Assembly: GCA_949987705.1 (NCBI GenBank)
Contig: OX465283.1
Span: 166,609,850 to 166,673,849, forward strand
Length of the DNA stretch: 64,000 nucleotides
Origin: Thereva unica
Taxonomy: Eukaryota; Arthropoda; Insecta; Diptera; Therevidae
Direction: 5' to 3'
Position numbers and translations under genes: made by a program. Below are positions 1 through 11,039 of this stretch, piece after piece; the stretch's first letter is position 1, and each line of letters opens with the position of its first letter. The notes under the pieces are model-generated. The model worked only from the letters and a program-made list of their open reading frames with translations. It did not search any database and had not been told where the DNA came from.

Positions 1-1074
1 GGAATCAATGATGAAAATACTTAATACAGAATAGAATTCACTTTATTGCACATCAAAAGGACATACACAGTATGAATAATTAAATATCAAATGTATGAAA
101 ATAACAACATCATAATAACATTTTTATTGTACATACGATATTTTAAAAGTATGTAACACCGTAACCAAAGGGCGCACAGATTTGGTGCCGTAGTCAAAAA
201 TGATAGGAATTGGGTGTTCTATCCGAATATTACACATTTTTATCCTGGCCGGCACTTTCAGTTTTTGGTCCAAAATGAATGATGTCCTTTAGAAACTGTA
301 ATTATAAAAATTGTAGGAAGAAGACCTAGTTCATTATTTTTTGCATCATGTTGATTTTCATTTTCCTTTCTTTTCCTTTCCGCTCCTTTGTACTCCATCT
401 TAAGTAGCTTCAATAATTTTAATTGTCTAAAACAAATAATGTAACGTAAAGAACTCATTATCAAATAATATTATGTGAAAAAAAAAATAACTCAATATTT
501 CTATCACAAAAATCCTTGAACATAGTCGCATTCCGAAATAAGAAGCAAAAACATGTCCATTTTTTTCATAAATAACGACGTTTCTTAATTACGGCAAAAT
601 AAAATCTGTTTATTTTTCGTGCATATAGACTCAAGTAAAATAAAGTCAGTATAAAATACGATATCAAAAGTATTTGCCAATATTTTCTCAAGAATACAGG
701 CGTAAATAAAAATAAGACATAAAAATATACTTACCTTTATCAAAAATAACGACTGAACACTAAATATGCCACTACTCTTTAAAATTTGGAAGCAATTTTG
801 CACCCGAACTCGAAATACGCCGGTATTTAGGATAATTTTGCGTGCGTTCACTATGTTGTCAGCGGCTTAACTGAGTTGAGTCTGTATTCATGAATTAGGC
901 TAGGATGCTTTGTCTCAAATGAATAACGACGTTATATATTTCTAATGGAAACTGGCGCGAAATCGGGGTTGTGCTTTTGTTTATCATAAATTATGAAAGA
1001 TTTATGATCATTTGGCATATTTAGTTCAATTTTACAGAATTTTGACTTACGTCGTTATTCTCGCAAACCAGCGA
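1..1074. other. AT-rich non-coding DNA with a small inverted repeat
   Basis: No recognisable gene. Short open frames exist on the minus strand (258-464 and 585-851), but they are AT-rich, resemble no family I know and are probably chance. A perfect 12-bp inverted repeat (GAATAACGACGT at 921-932, ACGTCGTTATTC at 1049-1060) could be the ends of a 140-bp MITE. The same AATAACGACG core recurs near 560 and, imperfectly, near 742. Confidence 0.4.
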
Positions 1075-1349
1075 TGTGATAGACTAGAGGCTTAGGGAAA
1101 GTCCCTTTGTACTGTCGACAATCTATTTTTCGTATAGAGTGAATGTCGAACAGCAGCTCTAGCCGGAAGATTGAGAGAAGAGAAGGAAGTAACTGTCACA
1201 ACCTAGCCGCGATATTTTTTATTCCACCTACTCACAACCATTTCGCGACTCTGACATCGGGGCGTCGAGAACAACTCACTGGAGTGTTATGCCTCCTGAA
1301 ACGATTTGAATCTCATCAACCAACAGAACCACAATTTTTTATTTTTTAT
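1075..1349 (-). repeat. SINE-like repeat, copy lacking its tRNA head
   Basis: This stretch begins with the same bases as the next repeat unit (tgatagactagaggcttagg) and is the tail half of that family. It stops near 1325, before the tRNA-like head. With 1350-1803 it forms a tandem partial duplication. Orientation is taken from the complete copies, whose Pol III head lies at the right end and reads on the minus strand. Confidence 0.6.
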
Positions 1350-1803
1350 GTGATAGACTAGAGGCTTAGGGAAACCCCCTTTGTACTGTTCGACAATTTA
1401 TTTTTTTCGTATAGAATGTCGAACAGCAGCTCTAGCCGGAAGATAGAGAGTAGAAAGAGTTAGATGTAGGAAGGAGCTGCCACAACGTAACCGCGATATT
1501 TTATTCCATCTACTTCCAACCATTTCGCGACTCTGGCATCGGGGCATTTGAGAAACAACTCGCTGGAGTGTTATGCCTTCTGAAACGAGTTGAATCTCAT
1601 CATCCAACCGATGGCATGCGCTTGGTGGAGCGGGGAAGGACTAGGGAAGGCTATGACAGGGGAATCAGGAATGTAAAGAGGGAAGAAGAAAGAAGGAAAG
1701 TTAGGTGGGAAAGGCGAAGGACCGTGGCGCCCCGCCGGGATTCGAACCCGGGACCTCTGGGGATAGCAGTCAGGCGCCTTACCTCTAGACTACCGAGGCC
1801 CCC
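1350..1803 (-). repeat. tRNA-derived SINE, near-complete copy
   Basis: About 450 bp that recurs at 10,581-11,039 (near full length), 20,035-20,272 (opposite orientation, tail half) and 1,075-1,349. Read on the minus strand it starts with a tRNA-like head. An A box (TAGTCTAGAGG, complement of 1782-1792) fits TRGYNNARNNG, and a B box (GGTTCGAATCC, complement of 1738-1748) matches exactly. The segment that would be a 5' acceptor strand does not pair with the sequence after the T arm, so this is a SINE head and not a working tRNA gene. Its 5' end abuts the Jockey-like LINE at about 1,804, directly after the RT active-site region. Confidence 0.7.
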
Positions 1804-3420
1804 ATCGGTCTTGCTATATCGAAGCTATACGAGTAACGCAGAGTACTGTCGTCAGCAAAGCTGTGAAGTCAGTTGGGTGGGATTGAGAACAGGTCATTTT
1901 TAAAAACAATCAAGAGAGCTGGTGATAGAATTGAGCCCTGGGGAACGCCTGCAGAGATGGTGTGGGAATTAGATTCGACGCCGTCCAATACTACCTTGAT
2001 TAAACGGCCAGAAAGGAAACTCTCAGTCCAATTCTTTAGAAGAAAGTCAATACCAATAGCTTTGAGTTTAGTCAATAGAGCGGGGTGCCATACTCTATCA
2101 AAGGCCTTGGAGATATCTAGAGCAACCAGGCCGGATTCACCAAAACGAAGAATGTTTTGGTAGAGGTGCTCAGTTAGACATACAAGGAGGTCGCCAGTAG
2201 ATCTTTTAGATCTAAAGCCGTACTGCTTGTCGTCCAATATTTGGTTGCATTCAAGATATTCCATAAGCTTTCTGTTTATTATTGTCTCCATGATTTTGGA
2301 GAGAATATATGTAAGTGATTGCTATTGGACGGTAGTTAGAGGGGTCGCTAGAGTCACCATTTTTCGGTATAGACTGAAGATGTGCCAGTTTCTAGGAGTC
2401 AGGGAAAACTCCGGAGAAGTATGAAAGGGCGTAGAGTTTGCGCAGAGGTTTAGCAAAAGGTGAGGCACACTTTTTAAGAACCATAGGGGGAATATTATCG
2501 GAGCCAGTGGATTTATTGGAATCGAGCTCCTTGAGGCACTTGTCCTGAAGAGAACTCTGCCCATTGAGGCAGTATCAGGCAAGGAAGAATTTGATTTTGT
2601 ATCAGGCAAGGAAGAAATGCGAGTAAGTCGGCCTTGGATTTGCTTTCTGTTAGCACCTTCCCATCGTGAATGAAAGAAGGAGTCGACGACGGTGAGATTT
2701 TTCCTGCTGGAGGTTATCAAGGACCAGAAGTTTTTACTGCCAGCAGTGGTGTTAATGAGTTTACCTCTTAATCTGTCATCAAAGGATGCTTTGATTTGCC
2801 TGATGGTGGTTTTGCAGGCGTTTCTCAACCTGATGTACTCGCGTCGGGATGATTCGCTCAGGGAGTCCATGCATGCTTGGATCCATGCGGCCCAGGCCTG
2901 ACGGATTTGGAAGAATGGGGACTGAATAAATTATCCCTGCCAATATAATTTTTGTAATGCAGAGAGCGGCAAAGTTGGTATCCCGATTCTGAAAACACAA
3001 ATCCCAGTCTGCAGTTTGCAAGAAGCGAATAAGCCCCAGCCAATAGGCTTTTCCACAATGCCAAACAGTTCTCCTAGGAGTTGGTATGGTTGAGGTGGAT
3101 GATTGGTGTGGGAGGCTTGCGCTGACCAGACAGTGGTCTGAGTTGCCTAGAGGTGAATGAACTTCGATGAAGTACCGCGTTGGGTGGGAGGTCAGAAAAA
3201 GATCAAGGAGATGAGCCTCTTGGTCTGCAACGTCAGGAACTCGTGTAGGGCAGTTAACCAATTGATGTAGGTTATTAGTCTCTGCAAAGAGCTCTGCTTT
3301 CCGATCAGAAACACTGGTGCCATTTAGATCCCGAATGATCGTTTCAAGCAAGCAAGGAGCTGAAGTTATCTTGATCTTCATGCTATTAACAGCTGTTACA
3401 TTCAGAAAAACTGTGCTGTG
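1804..3420 (-). pseudogene. Jockey-type non-LTR retrotransposon, endonuclease and RT remnant
   Basis: Minus-strand LINE remnant. The far end (about 3,381-2,900) encodes the C-terminal part of an apurinic-type endonuclease, with the hallmark PLGNSDHCLVSA. A linker follows (about 2,870-2,320, containing SFDDRLRGKLINTTAGSKNF). Reverse transcriptase sits at about 2,291-1,840, with LDISKAFDRVWHPALLTKL, GVPQGSILSP and the catalytic FADD box (codons at 1848-1859). It is dead: reading frames change between blocks, a TGA lies just upstream of FADD (peptide SIPPN then stop), and the element ends at the neighbouring SINE. Endonuclease plus this RT style points to the Jockey clade. The same family recurs on the minus strand across the left half of the window. 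Confidence 0.85.
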
Positions 3421-5690
3421 GTTTACATACTGACTAGTTCTTATTGTAAATTCATTGTTTACTCAACGAGTCAATGATATCTGAATATGTTTCCGAATTA
3501 CTGAAATTAAAAGTTTGTCACAGCTTGATTTCGAGCAAACTATGGAACATCTTAACAATAAAGTAACCGGTGCTATAACGACATATGTCTGATAAAAGGT
3601 GTATTACGTAGAGTCCGGCCGACAATCAATTCTTACGCAGGTATTGTTGCAACTTCCTGCCAATAAGTTTCGTGTGTGAAATTCTTTTGACATTCTGCTT
3701 AGTTAACTCTAGTTAATTGCTAGTTCTCAGTCATCTAACGTTGGTGGAAGTAAACAAAAGAATTTTTAAAACAATTAGAATAAAAATAAAAGTAATTACC
3801 GATTGCTCACTACTTATTTGGAAGAGCTGCATTATTGATTCTTGAATTGAATTTCATTTAATTATGCTCCAATTAAAATGATTACGGCGATTTTAATTAT
3901 TATTACAAAATCTAATAATCATAAATTTTTGAGCTGAAGTCTCGGTTTCTATAAATAATTCAAGCATTTCCAATAAAAATCATATTTCTCCATGAATTTC
4001 CACACTACATGGCCAAGACGTCAATCAAAATCCATCAATGATGCGCGAAAGCTATGCTGCAGGCCCCATGCTCAAATTGAATCAACAATGTTTATTGCTT
4101 CGCTTATTAATTCATAGCAGTCGTTGTACAACTTTTCCGTCACATTGGACGGACGCACTATCAATGCTCAATTTCTGTGTAACACTTTAGGCAATTTGTA
4201 TTCAGAACAAGGAAATGATCCACATATTGGACGAATTCAGACCCATCAGCATCCCGCAGACCATCAGCTGAAGTTCAATCGCTTTTACTAGAAACCAACT
4301 GTGATCCAATTTCACTGCATATTTAAGTACTTGTGCGTTCATTGCTCCACCGAATGGCGGACGATCCTAAAGAGGTATCTACAAATGCGACTGTAACAAT
4401 TGCGGGGCATTTCGTACTTATAGTATATTCATAGCACGCCGCCTCTGTTTATCAAAACTCCGCGAGTCTCGTTTCTGTGCCCCGTTTCGTTTAGCTGCGG
4501 CTGGTGGTGGTGTCAAGGCATAGACTTATGATCGAGGACGCTATCGGGGGTCTATGAAGGGTTAATAGATAAATGAAATGTCTTAAGGATCTTCTAAATG
4601 GGAGAAGATGCGACTAGTTAATTGATAAATGAACTTAAATGGTTTATTTTTGGCTGTGATATAAAACTTTTTTTTAGACCGGGAATGAAAGTTCTCTGGC
4701 ACAGCGTCAAGAATTATAATTGAAAGTCAGGCAGATTTCCGGAATCTGTTATTTTATTTTTAACAATTTTTTAAAGGAAACAAGAAAGGCCTGCCAACTT
4801 TTATTGCCTAATTGTAAAGCACCTGCAAAAATATTGAGTGAGTGTGTTTATAAATGATAAGATCGAAATAAAAAATAAGAAATTATTCCAATTTGTCGGT
4901 TTACAGAAGATTCTCATTATAAAAGCATGATTTCCGCTTTGAGGTAGTCCAATTTTTAAACAGATTTATGTTCTTGCGACTTACTTACAATCCTGGCCCC
5001 TTGGTAAGTGTCGGAAACCACTGGTCGTCCTGATCTATTCCCCCTTTCCAGAGGAGATTTAGTCTATCTGGCTGGGTTTCCTCTCAAGCGCGGCTAAGAC
5101 ATGAAAGTTATTTTTGCTGATCACCCAAGTCTCTAATTGTAAATACTGGTAAGATCAACATCGTGTATATCAACAGTTTGCTGTAACAGTTATACATATG
5201 GATTTGAAGAGCCTTGACAGACTCTTTTTTTAAATGAAAGTGTAAGTTCAGGTGTCACCCAATTTTACTACCAGTCCGTCATGTCGTTAACACGTGGTGG
5301 TATTGCGTTTTAGAAACCGTTTGCGTATTTCTTATTGCATGCTGTCATTGGCTGTTCGTATTAACTCAAGGTAGATGAAGGATTGTACTATTTTAAATCA
5401 TCTGCTCTGCCTTGATTATTTAGTATCAATGCACCATGCACTTTGCTTTTATTAACGTGTAGCCTCAGTTTTCATGCTGCTCACTTAGTCTGGATGAAAA
5501 CGTATTGAACAATCCTTGATGATTCCTGATTGATGATGACCTTTCAACGATACATGTATTTTCTGCCATTACATTTCATTCTTGGAGCACTTTTCCCAAC
5601 GCCAATTTGATAAGAAGTCCATGCTTTGTTCTTAATCTGGCCAATGAATCGTCAACCTATATAATCGTCAATTTTTAGGTGTGCTGAATT
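3421..5690. other. Intergenic, no gene seen
   Basis: No open frame resembles a known protein. Around 5,250-5,300 a short stretch (caggtgtcacccaattttac) matches a stretch at about 20,790-20,830 and looks like the 3' end of the Jockey-type LINE family. The rest is unassigned AT-rich DNA. Confidence 0.5.
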
Positions 5691-5917
5691 CTTTCATGGT
5701 CTTGTAGAGTTCAACTCTCATTATGTTATCATATACTGAGTTTCTATGAGAGTTTAACCGGAGTTGAACCTGAGATATACATCATGGCAACAGACACAGT
5801 TTGGAGTTACGATAAAGATTTTCAACCCGACTCAACTCAACGAAAATAGGGATGTTGAACTGAGTTCACGCACACAACTAAAAACGGCGCACTGGCAAGG
5901 GTACAAATAGTGAAAAT

Positions 5918-6210
5918 GTCGCGCCTCGCTTGGACGTCCGAAGAAATTTTATTTTTAATAAATACTTTTAAGGAAAACGAACAACGTGGAGGAGAACCCT
6001 ACTAGCAGAAGCCGCAACAACTGAGAGATCCTGGTCGGAGCTGAGAGCTGTCGCGCAAAACAGAGTCCGCTGGAGGGTAACTGTTTCCGCCCTATATCCC
6101 ATGAGGGATTAAAGGAGCGCAATGATGATGTTTAACGAAAAATCTATAATAAAATTAATTGATGGAAAAAGATGGAGGAAGACGGAAGGCAGAAATGGAC
6201 ACGCATAGAA
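5918..6210 (+). pseudogene. Possible SANT/Myb-like transposon ORF split by an RTE tail
   Basis: From an ATG at 5,918 the plus strand reads MSRLAWTSEEILFLINTFKE, which has the W-x3-E-x3-LI pattern of Myb/SANT-like DNA-binding domains in Harbinger-type transposon proteins. The frame is cut by the RTE-like LINE tail at about 5,981-6,130. After that tail the sequence reads FNEKSIIKLIDGKRWRKTE, which could be the continuation of the same domain. No convincing terminal repeats were found. The assignment rests on a short motif only. Confidence 0.25.
5981..6130 (+). pseudogene. RTE-like LINE, extreme 3' end
   Basis: The open frame 5,981-6,112 encodes a 43-residue C-terminal tail (TTWRRTLLAEAATTERSW, then AQNRVRWRVTVSALYPMRD and stop). 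It is followed by ggagcgcaATGATGATG, a trinucleotide tail of the kind that ends RTE-clade elements. Two further copies lie at about 15,958-16,097 and 29,598-29,693. The WRRT...NRVRW pattern is the usual C-terminus of RTE-type LINE polyproteins. This is a severely 5'-truncated insertion. Confidence 0.6.
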
Positions 6211-8770
6211 TTAAGCCGCTGAGTTTAAGGGTCAATTCAACTCAACCACAACTCAACTCGACTCCGATGGAGATTCGGTAATAGGCGCTTTTAGGGTTAA
6301 TGAAAAGATGTTGCGCCAACATTCGTAATATATGAAAATATGTATATATAGAAGATTGTCAATCATCAATTAACATCGGATTAAATCCTTAAACTCAATT
6401 TTCGCTCCAAAGTTGAAATAAGCTGAAGAAAAGCTAAATCCGTTGCTTTTGTGACGGAATGGAAAATACTGAATCAAAATATGAATCAGAAAATCATTCA
6501 ATTTTAATTCTAGTTAACACAATTCCGTACAGAATATAATTCTAGTCTGCTTTGGAGTTACAAACAAAATAGCATTACGAAATTCAACATTATAAGTGGA
6601 AATACAAGTTAATAAACACCCGTGACATAGATCCCATTTCTTTTTTGGCAAAAAACTACCATATGTCGAGTTATGGTGTTTTTGTCGCAACAATCACCCA
6701 CCACCACTCGCGAATAAACAACTTTACCTGCCTACTTACTTCTTGCAGATTTTCTTCTAATTGGGATAAAATAAATCGCAATCGGGCAAAGCTGGTCGTT
6801 GCCGCTTACTCATAAATATGTGACGTGAAAGCAAATTTTGGGCAACTAATATTTCAACAGCCTGATGACTCGCGGGTTCATGTGGGCGAAAATGTGATTT
6901 CGACTAATTCGGCAACAGTTAAAAAACTCCCGTCCTAGAGAACTTATTATAAGATAAATGATATCGCGCGCGCAGGTCTAGGTAATTTGCGCATTTTTTA
7001 AGTTATTTTAAACTCGAACTCCAGTAAACAAGATGAAAAATATGTAACACCTACACGTTGTTAAGAGTGATGAAAACTCTGAAAAGATTTTTTTGGTGTC
7101 GCTAGTAATGAATTTGAAAACTTTAATAATTGCAGTTCATTGTCCTCTACTAATTAGCAAGGCTTTCCTTGGCGATAAGAATCTACGACCCACAATAAGC
7201 CAGTCCCGCATTTATAATTGCCCCTGTGTCAGAGTCTGCTTTGTTCGTTATCAGCAGATACTAACTCGTTGATGTTTTGCTCCTGCCCGCTGGACCTACA
7301 CAGTTCTCCTGATACAAGCAGAACCGATTATTAATAATGAGTGGTCGTAACTGCCTCAATTATTTATTGCAGTCAAACGATTCACTGAATCCAAACCTCG
7401 TGCTCGTTTTTGATTTACGTTATCTTATTCCAAGACCAAGCAGTTTTCTACAAGGAAAATATCGGACTCGAGTTAATGCTTCCAGGAACTGCTCGCACCT
7501 CCAAAGGTGTTTTTATAACATATTTTCTAAAACCGCGCTTTAATCAACAAACAACCATGACTCGATAAAACAACAAAGGAGTAAAAATGGTCGCCGGGAA
7601 ATTTTATTAGCTGCGAAGAAGTACATCAGCGCACTTTGTAGAAATCCGCGTAGTACGAGAGGGACTGGGTTCCATTTTATTCTTGGAGCAGAATTTAGGT
7701 CAGAAAACTTCGAGATCTCAAATAGTTTGCTCAATGGATGCTTCGAATTCTTTCGCCTTCCTCAACATGAAAGTGCTTCTGATCTTCTGACTGTGCATAA
7801 TGTGCTTAAAGCTCAAATGAAATGCGGCAGAAAGATTTTCCGAGACAATTAAAAACTCTCGAGTCGTAGAGACCGAAAGTGGAATCTCAACGCCGACACG
7901 AAATATGCGACATCACTACCACCAAGGCGTCTGCAGATAGCGAAATGAGAGATTAAAAAAAGAATTGTTTAAATTTGATAACATATATATTGCAAGACAG
8001 CTCTTGAAAGCCGCTTCTTGAGTCTTGATAAAGACGAGTAGGTATTGGTGGACACTAATTAATCTCTTACCTGATTTATGTAAAGTCCCCTTTTCGGTGA
8101 CAATATTTAAAAAGCAGGAAGCCTGGAAAGAAAGAAATAATATTTAGTTGTAGAGTTTAAAATATTGAAATATGTACATTAAATTTAAAATAAATAAACA
8201 TAGATAAATAAGTAGAGAATTAAACATTGGTCATTTCGAGCTTTGCGCTTTGCCTTGCTATTCCTGCTCCAAAGCGCCATTTGCTTTTCCCTCATAACAA
8301 AGCATCGGTTTAGTTGATATGTCAAAGCAAAGCGCAGCAGTCAAAGCGTGCATTAGGGTTTGACCTAAACAGTTTTGCTTTTGGCCAAAAATAAACGCGC
8401 AATCAGTGAAGTGTAAGCAGAAACGTTATCGTGGTGCCGTGATTGTTTCTTCACGAATCCTAGTGCTTACTTTGGATTGCTTCACTTATTGACCGTACGA
8501 CCTGGTGACAAGGACTCATAATGTACTCCGCCTTTGAAATCGAAGAATACCGCGAGCAGAGCCTTAACATTCGATTGAACACGATGTGCCGTTTACAGTC
8601 TTTCCATTTTAGAACGCTACATTGGGCGGGCGTCTTATCCGTACACACATATTGCATAATTATCTGTGACTCGCTTTGCCTTGAGGAAGATGAATTTGCT
8701 CTTTATGTTTTCTGTCACTGTCCAACGACATCGACAGATCTCGTTCTTTAGCACGAACTGATAAGTTTAA
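6211..8770. other. Intergenic, no gene seen
   Basis: No recognisable coding region. The longest plus frame (8,521-8,751) matches nothing I recognise. Around 8,240-8,350 there are inverted CTTTGCGCTTTG and CAAAGCAAAGCG words that may be part of a degraded foldback repeat. Confidence 0.4.
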
Positions 8771-8774
8771 GCGA

Positions 8775-8977
8775 CACTACACGATGCTATGAACACCCTC
8801 CAACGTTGGACGCTTTATGGTAGGACGCATCGTGTGGCCGTTGCTCGAACTACGAGTGTCCAATGTCAAGCGTCTAAAGTTGGTTTTTTGGATTTTGGAC
8901 ACGTTGGGGCTGTTGTCGATATTGAATCAAACGTTTGAAGCCAACATTCGAACGAGCGTTCACCGCATCGTGTAGAG
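8775..8977. mobile_element. Small MITE with imperfect terminal inverted repeats
   Basis: About 200 bp bounded by inverted repeats. The left end reads CTACACGATGC at 8777-8787 and continues TATGAAC. The right end reads GCATCGTGTAG at 8965-8975, preceded by GTTCACC. Similarity extends about 20 bp inward with a few mismatches. There is no coding capacity. A target-site duplication could not be recognised, so the superfamily is open. Confidence 0.5.
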
Positions 8978-10032
8978 TCAGCTCAAGCTGTTTAGCTTGT
9001 TTAAGGTGTCTGATCTAGAACTCTGAGATATTGGGGCAATCAAGAGTACAATGGGTACATGTAGTTGCCTTGTAGACCTTATATCTAGTGGTCAGTCATC
9101 TGAGTGGTAAGCGGAACAATATGTAGAACGTTTAAATACGGGCTTTCCGCAGCTATTGGTGTAACTACGATCATAACTCATCGGGGTGGCAGCTGCCCTG
9201 AAAGGGATGAACTAATATGAGCGGGCCTACCAAGTCAAAATGTAAAGTTGTCGTGTCGAAGGCTGCATGGCAGCGGGTAGGTTTTGTACTGTCGTTTAAC
9301 GATCTTCTCTGCGCACCCAGTTATATAATAATGCTTCATCCTGAAATGGGGGCTCTGTCAGGATGGATCCTGCCCTTCTTCGCATACTTATGGAACTTTT
9401 GTGGACAAATCAAGTTGGAGAAGGCCAGACAAGAAGAGCCGAAGTGGAATTGGAGAGCCCCTTGGAACACACCCAAGCCCCCCTTTTTCGTGAATTCCTT
9501 ACCTACAGATCAAGAGGGTTGTACTACAATAGGCCAAGCCGAGCTTGAGATACGTTAATAGTACGACGGGATCAATATTGATAATTGACAGAATTTTCGA
9601 CTGATAATCAAATTGGTACAACTTTTTTCTTTTCCCATTGGTGTCCTCCTACATTTCCTTTTTTGCTTTGATGGGAAGAGAAAACGCTACTCATTGGAGC
9701 GAAAACTTTCCCTTCGTCCTACTAGGCATACGCGCAGCAATTGAAAATGCTCACCACAGAGCTCGGTTAAGGCCAGTATCCTAGATTTCCCAATTCAATA
9801 TCCATATACATATCTCCAAGATGGAAAATTACATTCCGCATAGCTATCGTCTGAGCAAGAATTTATATCGTATTCTCTGAGAATTTATATCGTAATCCAA
9901 CTAACTAATTTTTATAAAGCATTTAAAATTCACTCGTTCGTTTGACGAGATATAGCGAGATTTGTTCCTAAATGGAGGATTGTAAATTTTTAAACAATGA
10001 ATCCAAAACTCGCCTTGAATGAATAATGGTTA
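8978..10032. other. Intergenic, no gene supported
   Basis: A 113-codon plus frame at 9,217-9,558 has no recognisable domain. A short tandem duplication of gaatttatatcgta lies near 9,860-9,895. Nothing else could be assigned. Confidence 0.35.
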
Positions 10033-10196
10033 GAGCCCGCGCCATAAAATAAGAGAATCTCAAAATCGCTGTTTCCGACTCCCCACAACAGAGCAACGTC
10101 ACTCTGCTTGTCTACAAACGCAAATTACCGGCTTATTTAATTCTCATTCACAATTCCACACGCTTGCTAAATTCCCTTCTTTTATGACGCGGGCTC
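10033..10196. mobile_element. TA-flanked MITE, 164 bp
   Basis: The left end reads GAGCCCGCGCCATAAAA from 10,033. The right end, read inward on the other strand from 10,196, gives GAGCCCGCGTCATAAAA. The similarity continues a few bases further with mismatches. Both ends are flanked by TA (10,031-10,032 and 10,197-10,198), as expected for a Tc1/mariner-type target duplication. There is no coding capacity. Confidence 0.65.
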
Positions 10197-10580
10197 TATC
10201 TCATGAAGAAAATATGTTTGTTAGGTATTGTCCACACAAGTGTTTTAAGCCATTTACATAAACCTGAATACACAAACGAAGGTCCATGTAATGTGTACCT
10301 CATGAGTTGACCACGAAAAACATGATAGATCGAATTAACATCTGCTGCATGTGCACTGGATCGTACTTTCAGTTGAGAAGACGATTTATTCTATTACGCC
10401 TTGCAATTGAATGAAAACAGCTCGGACTAAATAATGGAAAAGATGCTGTCTTCGAAAGGAAAGTTTGGTTGGAAAATTTTCATGCATCCACCTAGTTGTC
10501 CAGACACAGCACCGCGAGCGAGGACAATCTGATCAATGTGGTAATTCTTAACAATCAACGGCAAACATGTCGTTTTTTTT
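10197..10580. other. Intergenic, nothing recognised
   Basis: AT-rich spacer between the 164-bp MITE and the SINE copy. No open frame or repeat could be assigned. Confidence 0.4.
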
Positions 10581-11039
10581 GTGAGAGGCTAGAGTCTCAG
10601 GGAAGACCCTTTATACTGTCGACAATCTATTTTCTTCATATAGAGTGCAATGTCGAACAGCAGCTCTAGTCGGGGAAGGAAGGAACTGCCACAACCTACC
10701 CGCGATATTTTTCAGTCCACCTACTTCCAACCATTACCATTGCGTTTGCGACTTTGGCATCGGGGCATCTATAAACAGCTCGCTGGAGTGTAATGCCTCC
10801 TGAAACGAGTTGAATTTCATCAACCAACCGATGACATGCGCTTTGGCGGAGCGGGGAAGGGCTAAGGAAGGCTATGACAAGAGGAATCAGGAATGTAAAG
10901 AGGGAAGAAGAAAGAAGGAAAGTTATGTAGGTGGGAAATTGGAAAAGGCGAAGGACCGTGGGGCTTGGCCGGGAATCGAACCCGGGACCTCTCGGATAGT
11001 AGCTAGACGCCTTACTCCCTAGGCTACCGAGGGCCCCCA
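10581..11039 (-). repeat. tRNA-derived SINE, full-length copy
   Basis: Same family as 1,350-1,803 and the best single full-length copy in the window. The tail-side end begins with gtgagaggctagagtctcag and the tRNA-like head is at the right. The B box, read on the minus strand, is GGTTCGATTCC (complement of 10,972-10,982). The A-box region is at about 11,015-11,030. Point differences and small indels from the 1.4-kb copy indicate an old insertion. Confidence 0.7.

Noticed and set aside
1725..1803. Functional tRNA gene (minus strand)
   Set aside because: A and B boxes are present, but the acceptor strands do not pair and the unit is the head of a repeated SINE (also at 10.97-11.04 kb).
9217..9558. 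113-codon plus-strand open frame as a gene
   Set aside because: Composition looks random, it overlaps another frame, and no motif is visible.
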